From Sphingobium soli (GTDB lineage: Bacteria > Pseudomonadota > Alphaproteobacteria > Sphingomonadales > Sphingomonadaceae), in NCBI RefSeq assembly GCF_020782245.1, contig NZ_JAJGNP010000009.1, positions 1 through 64,000 on the forward strand: DNA of 64,000 nucleotides, written 5' to 3'. The translations under genes and the position numbers were made by a program. Within the stretch, counting starts at the first letter, position 1, and each line of letters starts with the position of its first letter. Positions 51,779 to 61,961 of the stretch are shown here, piece after piece. The notes under the pieces were generated by a model that was not told the DNA's origin, ran no database searches, and was given only the letters and a program-made list of their open reading frames with translations.

Positions 51779-52626
51779 AGGCGATTGTCCTGGCGGCAAT
51801 TGTTGGGCTTGCCGGTGGGGCGACGGCGCAGCCCATCGCGCCACAAAATGCGGTATCGGCCGCATTCCGGCTTGAGGGCGCAGCGGTGCAGGGTGGCAGG
51901 CTGCTTGGCACGGCGCCTGTTGGAACAGTGGCTTTGACACTCGGCGACCAGCCGGTGGCGATCGACGCTGATGGCCGGTTCCTGATCGCCTTCGACCGGG
52001 ATGCGAAGCCCGACGCCTTGCTAACCGCACGCCTGGCCGACGGACGCGTTCTCACCCAGTCACTGATCGTGGCGCCGCGCGCCTGGCGTCTGGAGCGGAT
52101 CAACGCGCCGCTGCGTGTGGGCAAAAGCAGCGAAGCCTTTCTGGCGCTGCGCCGCCCCGAACTGGAAGCGATAGCAGCGGCGCGGGCGAAGGTGACGGAT
52201 GCGCAAGGATGGCGGCAGACATTCATCTGGCCGCGCGTCGGGCGCATTTCCGGCCTGTTCGGCGCACAGCGCATCTATCAGGGCGAGCCGGGGTCCTATC
52301 ATGGCGGCGTCGATATCGCCGCCGCCACGGGCGAGCCGGTGCGGGCGCCCGCCGATGGCGTGGTGATCCTGGCGGCGATCGACAAGCCCTTCACGCTGGA
52401 AGGGCATTTGCTGATGATCGACCATGGCCATGGTCTCAACAGCGCCTTCCTTCACCTGTCACGGATCGACGTGAAGATGGGCGACCATGTGGCACAGGGG
52501 CAACAGATCGGGGCTGTCGGCGCAACGGGCCGCGCAACCGGACCGCATCTGCACTGGGGCATGAAATGGCACGATGCGCGCATCGACCCGTTGTTGATCG
52601 CCGGGCCGATGCCGCAGGGGCGCTGA
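51775..52626 (+). CDS. M23-family (LytM-type) peptidoglycan endopeptidase
   Basis: A 283-residue exported protein with a Sec signal ending at ATAQ (residue 19). The C-terminal M23 domain spans about residues 155-275: histidine and aspartate of the zinc site in YHGGVDIAAATGEPV near residues 175-189 and HLHWGM near residues 258-263. It should cut peptide cross-bridges or activate amidases; all visible metal residues are kept, so activity is likely. N-terminal half is a beta-rich domain. ATGA overlap with DUF2093. Confidence 0.92.
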   Translation: MKAIVLAAIVGLAGGATAQPIAPQNAVSAAFRLEGAAVQGGRLLGTAPVGTVALTLGDQPVAIDADGRFLIAFDRDAKPDALLTARLADGRVLTQSLIVAPRAWRLERINAPLRVGKSSEAFLALRRPELEAIAAARAKVTDAQGWRQTFIWPRVGRISGLFGAQRIYQGEPGSYHGGVDIAAATGEPVRAPADGVVILAAIDKPFTLEGHLLMIDHGHGLNSAFLHLSRIDVKMGDHVAQGQQIGAVGATGRATGPHLHWGMKWHDARIDPLLIAGPMPQGR

Positions 52627-52633
52627 TAGAACC

Positions 52634-53179
52634 TTAGCTGACCCGCTTCATGCGGATGGCGCGTCCGCCTTCCACCTTGCCCATGAAGCTGCCCATGGCC
52701 GCGCGTTTGATCTCGATCGACTGGCCGACCTTAGGATCGCGACCGGTGACCGCTTCGGTGGTCATCCATTGTGCGCCGTCCTCCAGCCCGATCTGCCATT
52801 TGCCATAACCCAGGCTGCGCAGGCTGGCGATCGTCGCCTGAATGTGGCTGACGCCCTCCTCTTCCTTGGCTGCACCGTCATCGTCGCCGCCTCCCAGGAA
52901 AGGCAGTTTCGGGAAGGAGAAGCCGAACAGCGTCTTGCGGGTCTTATTGAGTTCGCCCTTGTCGAGGACCACGACTTCATCGCGTTGCGAAGCGGTTTCC
53001 ATAGCGCCGACCTGGCGGTCGAAACAGGCAAGGCGGTCCGCATCAGCGGTGATTGAGCGGCATTGCAGCAAATTGGTGAAAAGCTCGGCCTGAGGCGGGC
53101 GCGCTTTGGTCGCAGCCAGCCCGGACCCCGTCATCAGCGCCAGCGCCATGACGCCCAGCATCGTCGATCCGCGTTTCAT
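52634..53179 (-). CDS. Exported protein, unknown function
   Basis: A 181-residue protein with a Sec signal (TMLGVMALALMTGSGLAA). After it comes a short cysteine-containing segment, LLQCRSITADADRLACFDRQ, a pattern seen in several periplasmic proteins, in which the two cysteines may pair. The C-terminal part is beta-rich (GKWQIGLEDGAQWMTTEAV), like an OB-type barrel. Name and role not recognised. AGGGAGA precedes the ATG by about 8 nt. It converges on the M23 peptidase gene with 7 bp between stops. Confidence 0.75.
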   Translation of the reverse strand: MKRGSTMLGVMALALMTGSGLAATKARPPQAELFTNLLQCRSITADADRLACFDRQVGAMETASQRDEVVVLDKGELNKTRKTLFGFSFPKLPFLGGGDDDGAAKEEEGVSHIQATIASLRSLGYGKWQIGLEDGAQWMTTEAVTGRDPKVGQSIEIKRAAMGSFMGKVEGGRAIRMKRVS

Positions 53180-53570
53180 GTCACTCTGTCTCCCTTGCCG
53201 TTCGCCGCTGCCTTACCATGCCTTTCGCGGAAAATATGCGTCAAGAGAGGGTGGCAACGCGCATACGCTAAGAGATGACATATTTTAGAACAGCGTTTAA
53301 CGGGGTGATGTATGAAAGCTGCACTCCGTGACATTTCAATGAAATTATATTGCAACATGATCGTAAAACCGGGGCACTGCCGCCTTGTTGCAATTATGAT
53401 ACAGCGCTCGCCAAAAGCGGCGATCGGCCTTTTCCCATGCTTTACAGCGCCCTGAAGCCCGCGCAGGTTCCACCAATCCATATGGGGGGATCGCTGTCGG
53501 GCACCATATCCCTCCGTACGGGCTACTAGGTGGCAGATAATCTGCCGACTCCAGAGCAAGGGACTGGACC
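53180..53570. other. 391-bp regulatory gap before the TonB-dependent receptor
   Basis: No gene is seen. The middle (53280-53410) is AT-rich compared with its surroundings and includes TATGAT at 53395-53400, a plausible -10, with no convincing -35. A second TATATTGCAA run is near 53346-53355. No riboswitch fold was recognised by eye. It ends with AAGGGA before the GTG start. Confidence 0.5.
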
Positions 53571-56507
53571 GTGAAGACATTTTCGAAAAGGGCACTGCTG
53601 CGTGCCAGCGCCGCACCGGCGATCCTGGGCGCGTCGCTGATCGCCAGCGCCGCCATCGCGCAAGACGCGCCCCAGGCGGCCGAAGCGCCCGCTGCTGGCG
53701 ACACCATCATTGTTACGGGCTCTCTGATCCGTAACCCCAATCTTCAGTCGGCATCCCCGGTCAACGCGACCACGGCTGATGAAATTGAATTGCAGCAGGC
53801 CAACGTCGCAGAAGAACTGCTGCGTGAAATTCCGGGTATCGTCCCGAGCATTGGTTCGGCTGTTAACAACGGCAATGGCGGCTTCTCGTTCGTCAACCTG
53901 CGCGGCTTGGGTTCGAACCGTAACGTCGTTCTTCTGGATGGCGTACGCATTGTTCCCGCTGAATTGAACGGTCGGTTCGACCTTAACAACGTCCCGCTCG
54001 CTCTGATCGAGCGCGTGGACGTCCTGACCGGTGGCGCGTCCACCACTTATGGCGCCGACGCGATCTCGGGCGTGGTTAACTTCGTGACGAAGCAGGACTT
54101 CTCGGGCTTCGAAGCATCGCTGGCCAACCAGATCACGGACGAAGGCGACGGCCATACCATCCGCTTCGACGTCACCACGGGCGCCAATTTCGACGACGGC
54201 CGCGGCAACGTCGTGCTGGGTATCGGTTATCAGCAGGCGGACCCGGTTTACCAGGGCGCTCGCAAGATCGGTCAGAACACGATCAGTTCCAGCACCGGCC
54301 AGGGCGCAGGTTCGGGCACGTCTGTCCCGACTCGCTTCAGCGTTCCGGGCAGCGGCACGCTTCAGGTCGCGCCTGACGGTCAGTCGCTCGTCGGCACCTA
54401 TGCCCCGTTCAACTTCGCGCCGGACAACATCTTCCAGACGCCTTTTGAACGCTTCAACATCTATGCCGCTGGTCGCTATGAAATCAGCGACGCCGTCGAA
54501 GTTTATTCGCGCGGCCTGTTCACCAAGAACACGGTCAGCACCATCATCGCGCCGTCGGGTTCGTTCGGTATCGCCGTCGATATCCCCCTGGCCAACCCTT
54601 ATCTGACTGCAGGTATCCGCAATCAGCTTTGCGCGGCCAACGGCATTGGCCAGGCGGCTTGCGATGCTGGCGCGCTGGCAACGGACCCGAACGATCCTAA
54701 TTATCAGACTGTGACGAGCGCGATGTTCCGCCGCGCCGTTGAGGTTGGCCCCCGCATCAGCGACTATTCGAACACTGTTTTCGATTATCGTCTTGGTCTG
54801 CGTGGCGGTATCACCGACACTATCGACTGGGATATCTTTGGTGCCTACGGCGAAAGCGACCAGGTTCAGACCATCCAGGGCTATACGCTTAACTCGCGTG
54901 TCGCTGAATCGATGCTGGCAACCAACACCGAAACCTGCCTGAGTGGAAATGCTGAGTGTGTTCCGGTCAATTGGTTCTCCCCGACTGCCGGTGGCATTTC
55001 GCCGGAGGGCGCGGCATTCCTGACCGCCAACAGCACGGTGCAGACCCGCACCACGTTGGCCCAGGTACGCGGCACCATTAGCGGTGATTTCGGTGTCACG
55101 TCGCCGTGGGCCGCTCAGCCGATCTCCTTCGCGGTCGGTGGCGAGTATCGCAAATATGGCGCTCGTCAGCAGTCGGACGAACTGGCGCGTTCGGGTGATC
55201 TGGGCGGTGCCGGCGGCGCTGCGCCGAACATCGATGGTGGCTACGACGTTTACGAAGCCATCGGCGAACTCGTGCTGCCGATCATCAGCGACCGGCCCTT
55301 CTTTGACGAACTGACCGTCCAGGCTGGTGTGCGTTATTCCAGCTACACGGTCGATGCGGCCGGCAAGCCGGGTTACAACACCACGACATGGAAGGTGCAG
55401 GGTAACTGGGCGCCGACCGCTGGTCTGAACATTCGCGGCGGTTATTCGCGTGCCGTGCGTGCGCCGAATATTGCGGAACTGTTCACGCCAGAGAATACGC
55501 TGCTGACCAACCTGACGAACGATCCGTGCGCCACGATCAACGACGAGGGCGATCGCATCGCACCGGAGCCGACCGGCGTGCTGCGCGATGTCTGCCTTGC
55601 GCAGGGCGCAAATGCGGGCAACGTCGGCTCGATCAACGTTCCGATCGCTGGTCAGGCCAACGTCACCACGGGCGGCAACCTTGCCCTTGGTCCGGAAAAG
55701 TCGAATAGCTACACCATCGGTGCCGTTTTTACCCCCGCATTCGTCCCGGGTTTCTCGGTTTCGGTCGACTATTACAACATCAAGATCACCGGTGCGATCA
55801 CGACGCCTTCGCCTGACGACGCGATCGCGGCATGCTTCGGTGCGGGTAATCTCAGTGTCTCCAACCCGGCTTGCACGATTATCCGTCGCGATCCGCTGAC
55901 TGGCGGCCTGAATGGCGACCCGAACACCACGCGGGGTCTGTTTGCCGGTCTGTCGAACCTGGGTCGTCTGGCGACCGACGGCATCGACGTGATCGCCAAC
56001 TACCGCAAGGATGTTGGTTTTGCGACGCTGGCGCTGGCTTTCAACGGCAACTGGACCAACAAGTCGACCTTCCAGTCGACGCCGAGCGACGTGAATCGCG
56101 ATTGCGTTGGTCTCTACAGCGTAAACTGCGGTTCCTTGCAGCCGGAATTCCAGTGGACGCTGCGCACGACGCTGGCCTTCGAAAATATGGATCACTCGCT
56201 GGTCTGGCGCCACCTCGACGGTTTCCGGTCTGAAAATGGCGGCCTGTTCGTTGGCGTTCCGGTTGGCTACACTGGTGAAGAAGATTTCAACACCATCCCA
56301 GCCTATGACTATTTCGACTGGACCTCGCGCTTCAACTTGACTGACAATGTCACCTTCACCCTGACGGTGCAGAATCTGTTCAACAAGAAGCCCCCGATCG
56401 TTGGCTCGGATGCTGGTCCGACCTCGTGGAACAGCGGCAACACCTATCCGTCGACTTATGACGCGCTGGGCCGTCGCTACGGCGCGGCGATCAAGCTTCG
56501 CTTCTGA
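53571..56507 (+). CDS. TonB-dependent outer-membrane receptor
   Basis: A 978-residue receptor. Sec signal (about residues 1-31, ending IAQDA), a TonB-box-like DTIIVTGSLIR near residues 44-54, plug domain (NVAEELLREIPGIVPSIGS, VVLLDGVRIVP, GGASTTYGADAISGVVNFVTK, about 60-190) and a 22-strand barrel ending in the aromatic signature AAIKLRF. This class, with the RNPNLQ-like plug start, is common in sphingomonads and Caulobacter for peptides or plant glycans; ligand unknown. Codons are biased to strong translation (GGT, CGT, AAC). GTG start with AAGGGA before it. A clear terminator follows. Confidence 0.95.
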   Translation: MKTFSKRALLRASAAPAILGASLIASAAIAQDAPQAAEAPAAGDTIIVTGSLIRNPNLQSASPVNATTADEIELQQANVAEELLREIPGIVPSIGSAVNNGNGGFSFVNLRGLGSNRNVVLLDGVRIVPAELNGRFDLNNVPLALIERVDVLTGGASTTYGADAISGVVNFVTKQDFSGFEASLANQITDEGDGHTIRFDVTTGANFDDGRGNVVLGIGYQQADPVYQGARKIGQNTISSSTGQGAGSGTSVPTRFSVPGSGTLQVAPDGQSLVGTYAPFNFAPDNIFQTPFERFNIYAAGRYEISDAVEVYSRGLFTKNTVSTIIAPSGSFGIAVDIPLANPYLTAGIRNQLCAANGIGQAACDAGALATDPNDPNYQTVTSAMFRRAVEVGPRISDYSNTVFDYRLGLRGGITDTIDWDIFGAYGESDQVQTIQGYTLNSRVAESMLATNTETCLSGNAECVPVNWFSPTAGGISPEGAAFLTANSTVQTRTTLAQVRGTISGDFGVTSPWAAQPISFAVGGEYRKYGARQQSDELARSGDLGGAGGAAPNIDGGYDVYEAIGELVLPIISDRPFFDELTVQAGVRYSSYTVDAAGKPGYNTTTWKVQGNWAPTAGLNIRGGYSRAVRAPNIAELFTPENTLLTNLTNDPCATINDEGDRIAPEPTGVLRDVCLAQGANAGNVGSINVPIAGQANVTTGGNLALGPEKSNSYTIGAVFTPAFVPGFSVSVDYYNIKITGAITTPSPDDAIAACFGAGNLSVSNPACTIIRRDPLTGGLNGDPNTTRGLFAGLSNLGRLATDGIDVIANYRKDVGFATLALAFNGNWTNKSTFQSTPSDVNRDCVGLYSVNCGSLQPEFQWTLRTTLAFENMDHSLVWRHLDGFRSENGGLFVGVPVGYTGEEDFNTIPAYDYFDWTSRFNLTDNVTFTLTVQNLFNKKPPIVGSDAGPTSWNSGNTYPSTYDALGRRYGAAIKLRF

Positions 56508-56532
56508 TCGTCCAGTACGATAGCTGAAATGG

Positions 56533-56560
56533 AAAGGGCCGGTTTTTACCGGCCCTTTTT
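56533..56560. terminator. Intrinsic terminator after the receptor gene
   Basis: AAAGGGCCGGT (56533-56543), loop TTTT, ACCGGCCCTTT (56548-56558) then more T. Perfect 11-bp stem with flanking A and T runs, so it can stop transcription from both the receptor gene and the convergent gene at 56568. Confidence 0.92.
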
Positions 56561-56567
56561 CATACCC

Positions 56568-57638
56568 CTAAAGTGTCTGGGGAAGATCCAACGGGATTGC
56601 GCATCGTACCGCAATTTCCTTCGCCCAATGTTCGACCTTTTCGATTTCGCCTGCGTGAACGTCGCGCCCGTCACGAACGGCATCCGATCGATCTTTTGCC
56701 GAAAATGCGTCGCCGGTTTTGCTGTTCCGGCGGAATACATCTGTCTCAACCATGGCTTTCGCTGCGTTGACAGCATCTGGTAACTGGAAATGCTGATAGA
56801 GCGTCTCCAGGCTGTGCGCAGGATTGCGAACGAATATTTCGCTATTCAGTCCGACGGCCCTGGCGCCTATTCTAAGCAAAAGGTCGCGAAACTGAGCTTG
56901 TTGAGCGAGCCACCCGACTGCGGCAACCTGAAGGTCGGTCAGCCCCAGATAGTCTTTGGGATCAATGCCCAGATCAACCATTCCCTCCGCCAGCAGCTTG
57001 CCCAGCAGGTCGCGCACCCAAAGACGGCCCCACATAGCCTTGCGTGCTATGGATATCAGATAGTCGGGGAGCGGAGCGTAGAGAAACACTGCACGCGCTT
57101 CCGCTCGGAGTGCCATGATCGCCGGGATCAAAGGGTTGGCAATATTGGAAGGCTTGATGATGATGGCTTCGCCGGGGGAAAAAGGCCGCGCCAGAAGATG
57201 CAGGCTTTCGTCGAGCACACGTGCGACCTGCGGTCCCTGAGCGCCGCGGTGACGCCAGCCAGAAATGTCGTTAAAGAGCATCGGTTCTTTGAGGCCCATG
57301 GACATGCCGGCGGCATCAAACGCCGACACCAGCAACGTCGAACAGCAAAATGCAGAATGAAAAATAAAATGCACCGGTCCTGGTGAAGGCGCGTGCGCTA
57401 TGGCGGCGGATCGCGGCACTTCGAACGGGCGAAGGCTCTTGCCGAAGCCTTCATCCGTGAGGAAGGGCACCTTGCGATGATGCGTCCGCGATATGTGAAC
57501 CATGTGGAATGCATCGCGCGAGGCGTCGTAGCGATGAGCCAGCCAAGCGGCATCACTCATCATTTGGTCGATCTGAGGTGGGTCGATTTTTGCCATGTCT
57601 GCTGGATTGACATAGCAGCTATGGCCACACAAGCGCAC
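56568..57638 (-). CDS. Sulfotransferase-like protein
   Basis: A 356-residue soluble protein. FIFHSAFCCSTLL near residues 91-103 resembles the PAPS-binding 5'-phosphosulfate loop of sulfotransferase-family proteins; LKEPMLFNDIS follows at the 3'-phosphate position. The double cysteine in the loop is unusual. Substrate unknown. The GTG at 57638 has AGGA 6 nt before it; an ATG 14 codons in (57596, MAKIDPP) is possible. It converges on the receptor gene through a shared terminator and is divergent from the hydroxylase gene at 57704. Confidence 0.75.
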   Translation of the reverse strand: MRLCGHSCYVNPADMAKIDPPQIDQMMSDAAWLAHRYDASRDAFHMVHISRTHHRKVPFLTDEGFGKSLRPFEVPRSAAIAHAPSPGPVHFIFHSAFCCSTLLVSAFDAAGMSMGLKEPMLFNDISGWRHRGAQGPQVARVLDESLHLLARPFSPGEAIIIKPSNIANPLIPAIMALRAEARAVFLYAPLPDYLISIARKAMWGRLWVRDLLGKLLAEGMVDLGIDPKDYLGLTDLQVAAVGWLAQQAQFRDLLLRIGARAVGLNSEIFVRNPAHSLETLYQHFQLPDAVNAAKAMVETDVFRRNSKTGDAFSAKDRSDAVRDGRDVHAGEIEKVEHWAKEIAVRCAIPLDLPQTL

Positions 57639-57703
57639 CGATCGTCCTGACTTGCGCAGCGTGTCGGTTGTGCTAGCGTCTCAGAAAATCGGGGGGTTTT
57701 CTA

Positions 57704-58990
57704 ATGGATCAGGCGGTCGCGCGCCTTTTACAGCAAGCTGCGCATATGCGTTCAATGGGACGGCTGATGGAGGCGGGGCGGCTGGCAAATCAGGCACTCG
57801 CCCTGCAACCTGGCGAACCGCAGACCCTCAACCTTCTAGGCCTGATCTCGCTGGAGCGAGGTGCCTTTCAGGATGCCCAAACCCATTTTCTAGAGGCAGT
57901 TGAAGCCGAGCCGGGCGAAGCTGCTCTATGGATGAATTTGGCGTCGTCCCAAAGAGCAATGAGCGATGACAGCGGCGAGGAGAATGCCCTAAAAAAGGCG
58001 CTTGCTCTGGATCAGCGCAATCTGATGGCGCACGTGAGAATGGCCGAGTTGAAACAGCGTCAAAGCGAAGGTCACATTGCTGCGGAGCACTGGAATAAAG
58101 TCATCGCTCTGGCCGGAAATCTGGCCGAACCGCCTGCAGCGCTCGTCAAAATCCTTGGCTCTGCACGAGAGTTTGTGCGTCGATACAATGATGGTCTTGC
58201 AGTAAGCGTCGCAGCGCATCTCGCCCAGCAAATGGGTGAGGTCGATGCGCAGGCCAAGAGGCGTTTCCAGGCGTGTCTGGACAAGGAATTTGGCCGCCGC
58301 ATCATTTATCAAAATGAGTGCCACGGCCTTCATTACCCCTTCCTACCTGCTGACGAATTTTTCGACCGGGGACATTTTCCATGGATGGCTGCGCTAGAAG
58401 CGCAAACCGGCGCCATTCGCGCCGAGTTTTTGACGCTTATTGAGTCGCACGGTGCTCAGCTTCGCCCCTATGTGAGGCAAGAGCCGGGAACTCCCAAGAA
58501 CAAGTGGACGCCACTTAGCCAATCACTGGATTGGGGGGCTATTTTCCTATGGGAATATGGCGTGGCAAATGATGCGGTTCTACGATCTTGTCCCAAGACA
58601 GTCGCCGCGTTGGAAAATTTGCCCCGGGCAGACATATCTGGTCGAGCGCCGTCGGTTTTTTTCTCGATTTTAAAGCCCGGCAGTCACATTCCTCCTCACA
58701 CCGGCATGACGAATAGTCGCGCAATCATTCATCTGCCGCTGATCGTTCCTGGCGACTGCGCCTTTCGAGTTGGCGGAGAAACGCGGCCGTGGCGCGAGGG
58801 TGAGGCCTTTGCGTTCGATGATACGATCGAACATGAAGCATGGAATAACAGCGACGAGATGCGGGTTGTGCTGATATTCGACGTATGGAATCCTCATTTG
58901 ACGCTTGCCGAACAAGCCCTGTTGAAGCAATTCTATAGTGTAGCCGACGCGTGGAAGCAGACGCATATTCATGCCCCTGAGGCGTTGTAG
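57704..58990 (+). CDS. TPR - aspartyl/asparaginyl beta-hydroxylase
   Basis: A 428-residue protein. The first 150 residues are TPR-like helix pairs (GRLMEAGRLANQALALQPGE, GAFQDAQTHFLEAVEAEPGE). The C-terminal region from about 290 is a 2-oxoglutarate/iron oxygenase: HIPPHTGMTNSRAIIHLPL near residues 329-347 with a metal histidine, and AFDDTIEHEAWNNSDEMR near residues 369-386 with the second. Similar domains hydroxylate aspartate in proteins or lipid A acyl chains (LpxO). Linked to a TonB-dependent receptor, it probably modifies a protein or peptide. Confidence 0.88.
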   Translation: MDQAVARLLQQAAHMRSMGRLMEAGRLANQALALQPGEPQTLNLLGLISLERGAFQDAQTHFLEAVEAEPGEAALWMNLASSQRAMSDDSGEENALKKALALDQRNLMAHVRMAELKQRQSEGHIAAEHWNKVIALAGNLAEPPAALVKILGSAREFVRRYNDGLAVSVAAHLAQQMGEVDAQAKRRFQACLDKEFGRRIIYQNECHGLHYPFLPADEFFDRGHFPWMAALEAQTGAIRAEFLTLIESHGAQLRPYVRQEPGTPKNKWTPLSQSLDWGAIFLWEYGVANDAVLRSCPKTVAALENLPRADISGRAPSVFFSILKPGSHIPPHTGMTNSRAIIHLPLIVPGDCAFRVGGETRPWREGEAFAFDDTIEHEAWNNSDEMRVVLIFDVWNPHLTLAEQALLKQFYSVADAWKQTHIHAPEAL

Positions 58991-59008
58991 AAAATTCGTG
59001 AGGTCGAA

Positions 59009-59266
59009 ATGTCATTTCTCAAGACTTTGATCGCATCCAGCCTAATGGTAACGGCTTTCCCCGCCATGTCCCAGGAAAAGGCTAATTTAGATCGCAACGA
59101 TCCCGACGCCATTCGTTGCAAAAGATTGCAGGTTACGGGGTCGCTTGTCCGTAAAACCCGTGTCTGCAAGACGAATGCCGAGTGGAAAGCGATCGTCGAT
59201 TACCAGAATCGTGAAGCTGCCGATTTGGTTGAGCGGAATCGTTCTGGCACTGTCATGGGCAACTGA
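59009..59266 (+). CDS. Small exported protein with paired cysteines
   Basis: An 85-residue protein with a Sec signal (about residues 1-21, ending AMSQ). The mature part is about 64 residues with two cysteines, CKRLQVTGSLVRKTRVCK, probably one disulfide, and a basic character. Homologues occur singly in sphingomonads as exported proteins of unknown role (from memory). It follows the hydroxylase gene by 18 bp with GAGGTCGAA as ribosome site, so both are probably on one transcript. Confidence 0.75.
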   Translation: MSFLKTLIASSLMVTAFPAMSQEKANLDRNDPDAIRCKRLQVTGSLVRKTRVCKTNAEWKAIVDYQNREAADLVERNRSGTVMGN

Positions 59267-59306
59267 GCCAAGCCAGCCAAAACAGATCTTAGCAGGATCG
59301 CTCCTC

Positions 59307-61886
59307 TCAGGCCAGCGCCAGTGCCAACGCCCCGTCGCCTTCATCCACGCGCACGGTTGACCCGTCGGGTATATCCCCGCGCAGGATCATGTCGGCCAGC
59401 GGGTCCTGCAAGTAGCGCTGGACCGCGCGTTTCAATGGGCGCGCGCCATAGACTGGGTCGTAACCCACCCTGCCGAGCCAGGCCCGCGCACCATCGGTCA
59501 GGTCCAGCGTGATCTTGCGATCCTTGAGCAGCTTGCCGATGCGGGCGACCTGGATGTCGACGATCGGCGCCATATGGGCGGCGCCCAGCCGGTGGAACAG
59601 GATGATCTCGTCCAGCCGGTTCAGGAATTCCGGGCGGAAATGGGCGCGGACAACGTCCATCACCTGATCCTCGACCTTTTCGACCGGGTCGTCATCGCCA
59701 AGACCGGCAATATATTGGCTGCCCAGATTCGACGTCAGCACGATGATCGTGTTGGTGAAGTCAACGGTGCGGCCCTGCCCGTCGGTCAGGCGGCCATCGT
59801 CCAGCACCTGGAGCAGGATGTTGAACACGTCGCCATGTGCCTTTTCGACCTCGTCGAACAGAACGACCTGATAGGGGCGGCGGCGGACAGCTTCGGTCAG
59901 CACGCCGCCTTCCTCATAGCCGACATAGCCCGGAGGCGCGCCGATCAGGCGGGCGACCGAATGCTTCTCCATGAACTCGCTCATGTCGATGCGGACCATC
60001 GCGCTGTCATCGTCGAACAGGAAGCTGGCGAGCGCCTTGGTCAGTTCGGTCTTGCCGACGCCCGTCGGTCCAAGGAACAGGAAGGAGCCGAGCGGGCGAT
60101 TGGGGTCCTGTAGCCCTGCGCGGCTGCGGCGCACGGCGGTCGACACGGCCTTGACCGCATCCGCCTGCCCGATGACGCGCTTGCCCAGTTCGCCTTCCAT
60201 CGCCAGCAGCTTCTCGCGCTCGCCTTCCAGCATGCGGTCGACCGGGATGCCGGTCCAGCGGGACACGACAGCGGCGATATCCTCGCTCGTCACCTCCTCG
60301 CGCAGCATCGCGCCGGCCGAGGCGGATTGCGCGTCGGCAAGCCGCTTTTCCAGGTCCGGGATGGTGCCATATTGCAACTCGCCGGCGCGGGCATATTCGC
60401 CCGAACGCTGCGCTTGCTCCAGCTGGATGCGCGCGGCGTCCAACTGCTCCTTGAGCTTCGCCTCGCCGGCGATCTTGTCCTTTTCCGCCTGCCAGCGCGT
60501 CGTCAGTTCGGCCGACTGCTGCTCCAGATTGGCGAGGTCGCCTTCCAGCGTCGCCAGCCGGTCCTTCGACGCCTGGTCGCTTTCTTTCTTGAGCGCCTCC
60601 CGCTCGATCTGGAGCTGCATGATGCGGCGGTCGAGATTTTCGATCTCTTCGGGCTTACTCTCCACTTCCATGCGTATGCGGCTCGCCGCCTCGTCCATCA
60701 GGTCGATCGCCTTGTCTGGCAGGAAGCGGTCGGTGATGTAGCGGTTGGACAGGGTCGCGGCGGACACGATCGCGCCATCGGCGATGCGGACGCCATGATG
60801 CGTTTCATATTTGTCCTTGATGCCGCGCAGGATGGAGATGGTGTCCTCCACCGTTGGTTCGCCGACGAAAACGGGCTGGAACCGCCGCTGAAGCGCGGGG
60901 TCCTTCTCCACATATTTGCGATATTCGTCGAGCGTGGTCGCACCGATGCAATGGAGCTCGCCGCGCGCGAGGGCGGGTTTCAGCAGATTGCCCGCATCCA
61001 TCGCGCCTTCGGATTTGCCCGCGCCGATCAGCGTGTGCATTTCGTCGATGAAGAGGACGATCTGGCCTTCCGCGCCCTTGACCTCATCGAGCACGCCCTT
61101 CAACCGCTCCTCAAACTCGCCGCGATATTTGGCCCCGGCGATGAGCGATCCCATGTCGAGCGCCATCAGCGTGCGGTCCTTCAGGGTGTCGGGCACGTCG
61201 CCATTGGCGATGCGCAGCGCGAGCCCTTCGGCAATCGCGGTCTTGCCGACACCGGGATCGCCGATCAGGACGGGGTTGTTCTTGGTACGGCGGGCAAGAA
61301 TCTGGATGGTGCGGCGGATTTCCTCGTCGCGGCCGATCACGGGGTCGAGCTTGCCGTCGCGCGCCGCCGCCGTCAGGTCGCGGGCGAATTTCTTGAGCGC
61401 GTCGTAGCGATCCTCTGCGCCTGCCGTGTCAGCGGTGCGACCGCCGCGCAACTGGTTGATGGCGGCGTTGAGCGCCTCTGCCTTTACCCCGGCAGCGGCC
61501 AGCGCCTTGCCAGCCGCAGTGGTGGTGGCAAGGGTGAGGGCGAGCAGCAGCCGTTCGACAGTAACGAAGCTGTCGCCCGCCTTTTGTGCGACCTGCTCAG
61601 CCGAATCGAGCACGCGCACGGCATCATTGTCGAGGCCCGGCGTCTGCTGCGCGCCACTGCCCGACACGGCGGGCACCTTGGCGAGCGCAGCATCCGTGTC
61701 GCGCAGCGCCACCTGCGGCGATCCGCCAGCGGCCTGGATGAGGCCCGACGCCATGCCCTGCTCATCCTCCAGCAGCGCCTTAAGCAGATGCTCCGGACTG
61801 ATCCGCTGATGGTTCATGCGGATCGCGACGGTCTGCGCCGACTGGAGGAAGCCCTTGGCGCGGTCGGTAAATTTTTCGAGGTTCAT
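59307..61886 (-). CDS. clpB: ClpB protein disaggregase
   Basis: An 859-residue AAA+ disaggregase that rescues aggregated protein with DnaK. N-terminal Clp-N repeats ([18 protein letters not shown]), first Walker [10 protein letters not shown] near residues 205-213, Walker [11 protein letters not shown] near 275, a long coiled-coil middle domain (about 400-530), second Walker [10 protein letters not shown] near residues 604-612 and C-terminal domain. It lacks the ClpP-docking IGF loop, so it is not ClpA. ATG 61886 is chosen over the upstream frame. No CIRCE-like sequence was found upstream. Confidence 0.97.
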   Translation of the reverse strand: MNLEKFTDRAKGFLQSAQTVAIRMNHQRISPEHLLKALLEDEQGMASGLIQAAGGSPQVALRDTDAALAKVPAVSGSGAQQTPGLDNDAVRVLDSAEQVAQKAGDSFVTVERLLLALTLATTTAAGKALAAAGVKAEALNAAINQLRGGRTADTAGAEDRYDALKKFARDLTAAARDGKLDPVIGRDEEIRRTIQILARRTKNNPVLIGDPGVGKTAIAEGLALRIANGDVPDTLKDRTLMALDMGSLIAGAKYRGEFEERLKGVLDEVKGAEGQIVLFIDEMHTLIGAGKSEGAMDAGNLLKPALARGELHCIGATTLDEYRKYVEKDPALQRRFQPVFVGEPTVEDTISILRGIKDKYETHHGVRIADGAIVSAATLSNRYITDRFLPDKAIDLMDEAASRIRMEVESKPEEIENLDRRIMQLQIEREALKKESDQASKDRLATLEGDLANLEQQSAELTTRWQAEKDKIAGEAKLKEQLDAARIQLEQAQRSGEYARAGELQYGTIPDLEKRLADAQSASAGAMLREEVTSEDIAAVVSRWTGIPVDRMLEGEREKLLAMEGELGKRVIGQADAVKAVSTAVRRSRAGLQDPNRPLGSFLFLGPTGVGKTELTKALASFLFDDDSAMVRIDMSEFMEKHSVARLIGAPPGYVGYEEGGVLTEAVRRRPYQVVLFDEVEKAHGDVFNILLQVLDDGRLTDGQGRTVDFTNTIIVLTSNLGSQYIAGLGDDDPVEKVEDQVMDVVRAHFRPEFLNRLDEIILFHRLGAAHMAPIVDIQVARIGKLLKDRKITLDLTDGARAWLGRVGYDPVYGARPLKRAVQRYLQDPLADMILRGDIPDGSTVRVDEGDGALALALA

Positions 61887-61961
61887 GACATCCCCATGGA
61901 TTTGGTTGCTTCGGATGTAGTGTTGCTCAAAAGCCACACAAGGGGCGATGCGGGATAATCC

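Noticed and set aside
53180..53570. Cobalamin or other riboswitch ahead of the TonB-dependent receptor
   Set aside because: No B12-box-like or other conserved riboswitch core was found; the receptor class does not need one.
53526..56213. An 895-codon open frame opposite the TonB-dependent receptor
   Set aside because: The plus-strand gene has signal, plug and C-terminal barrel signature and a matching terminator. The opposite frame is Arg/Asp-rich with no domain.
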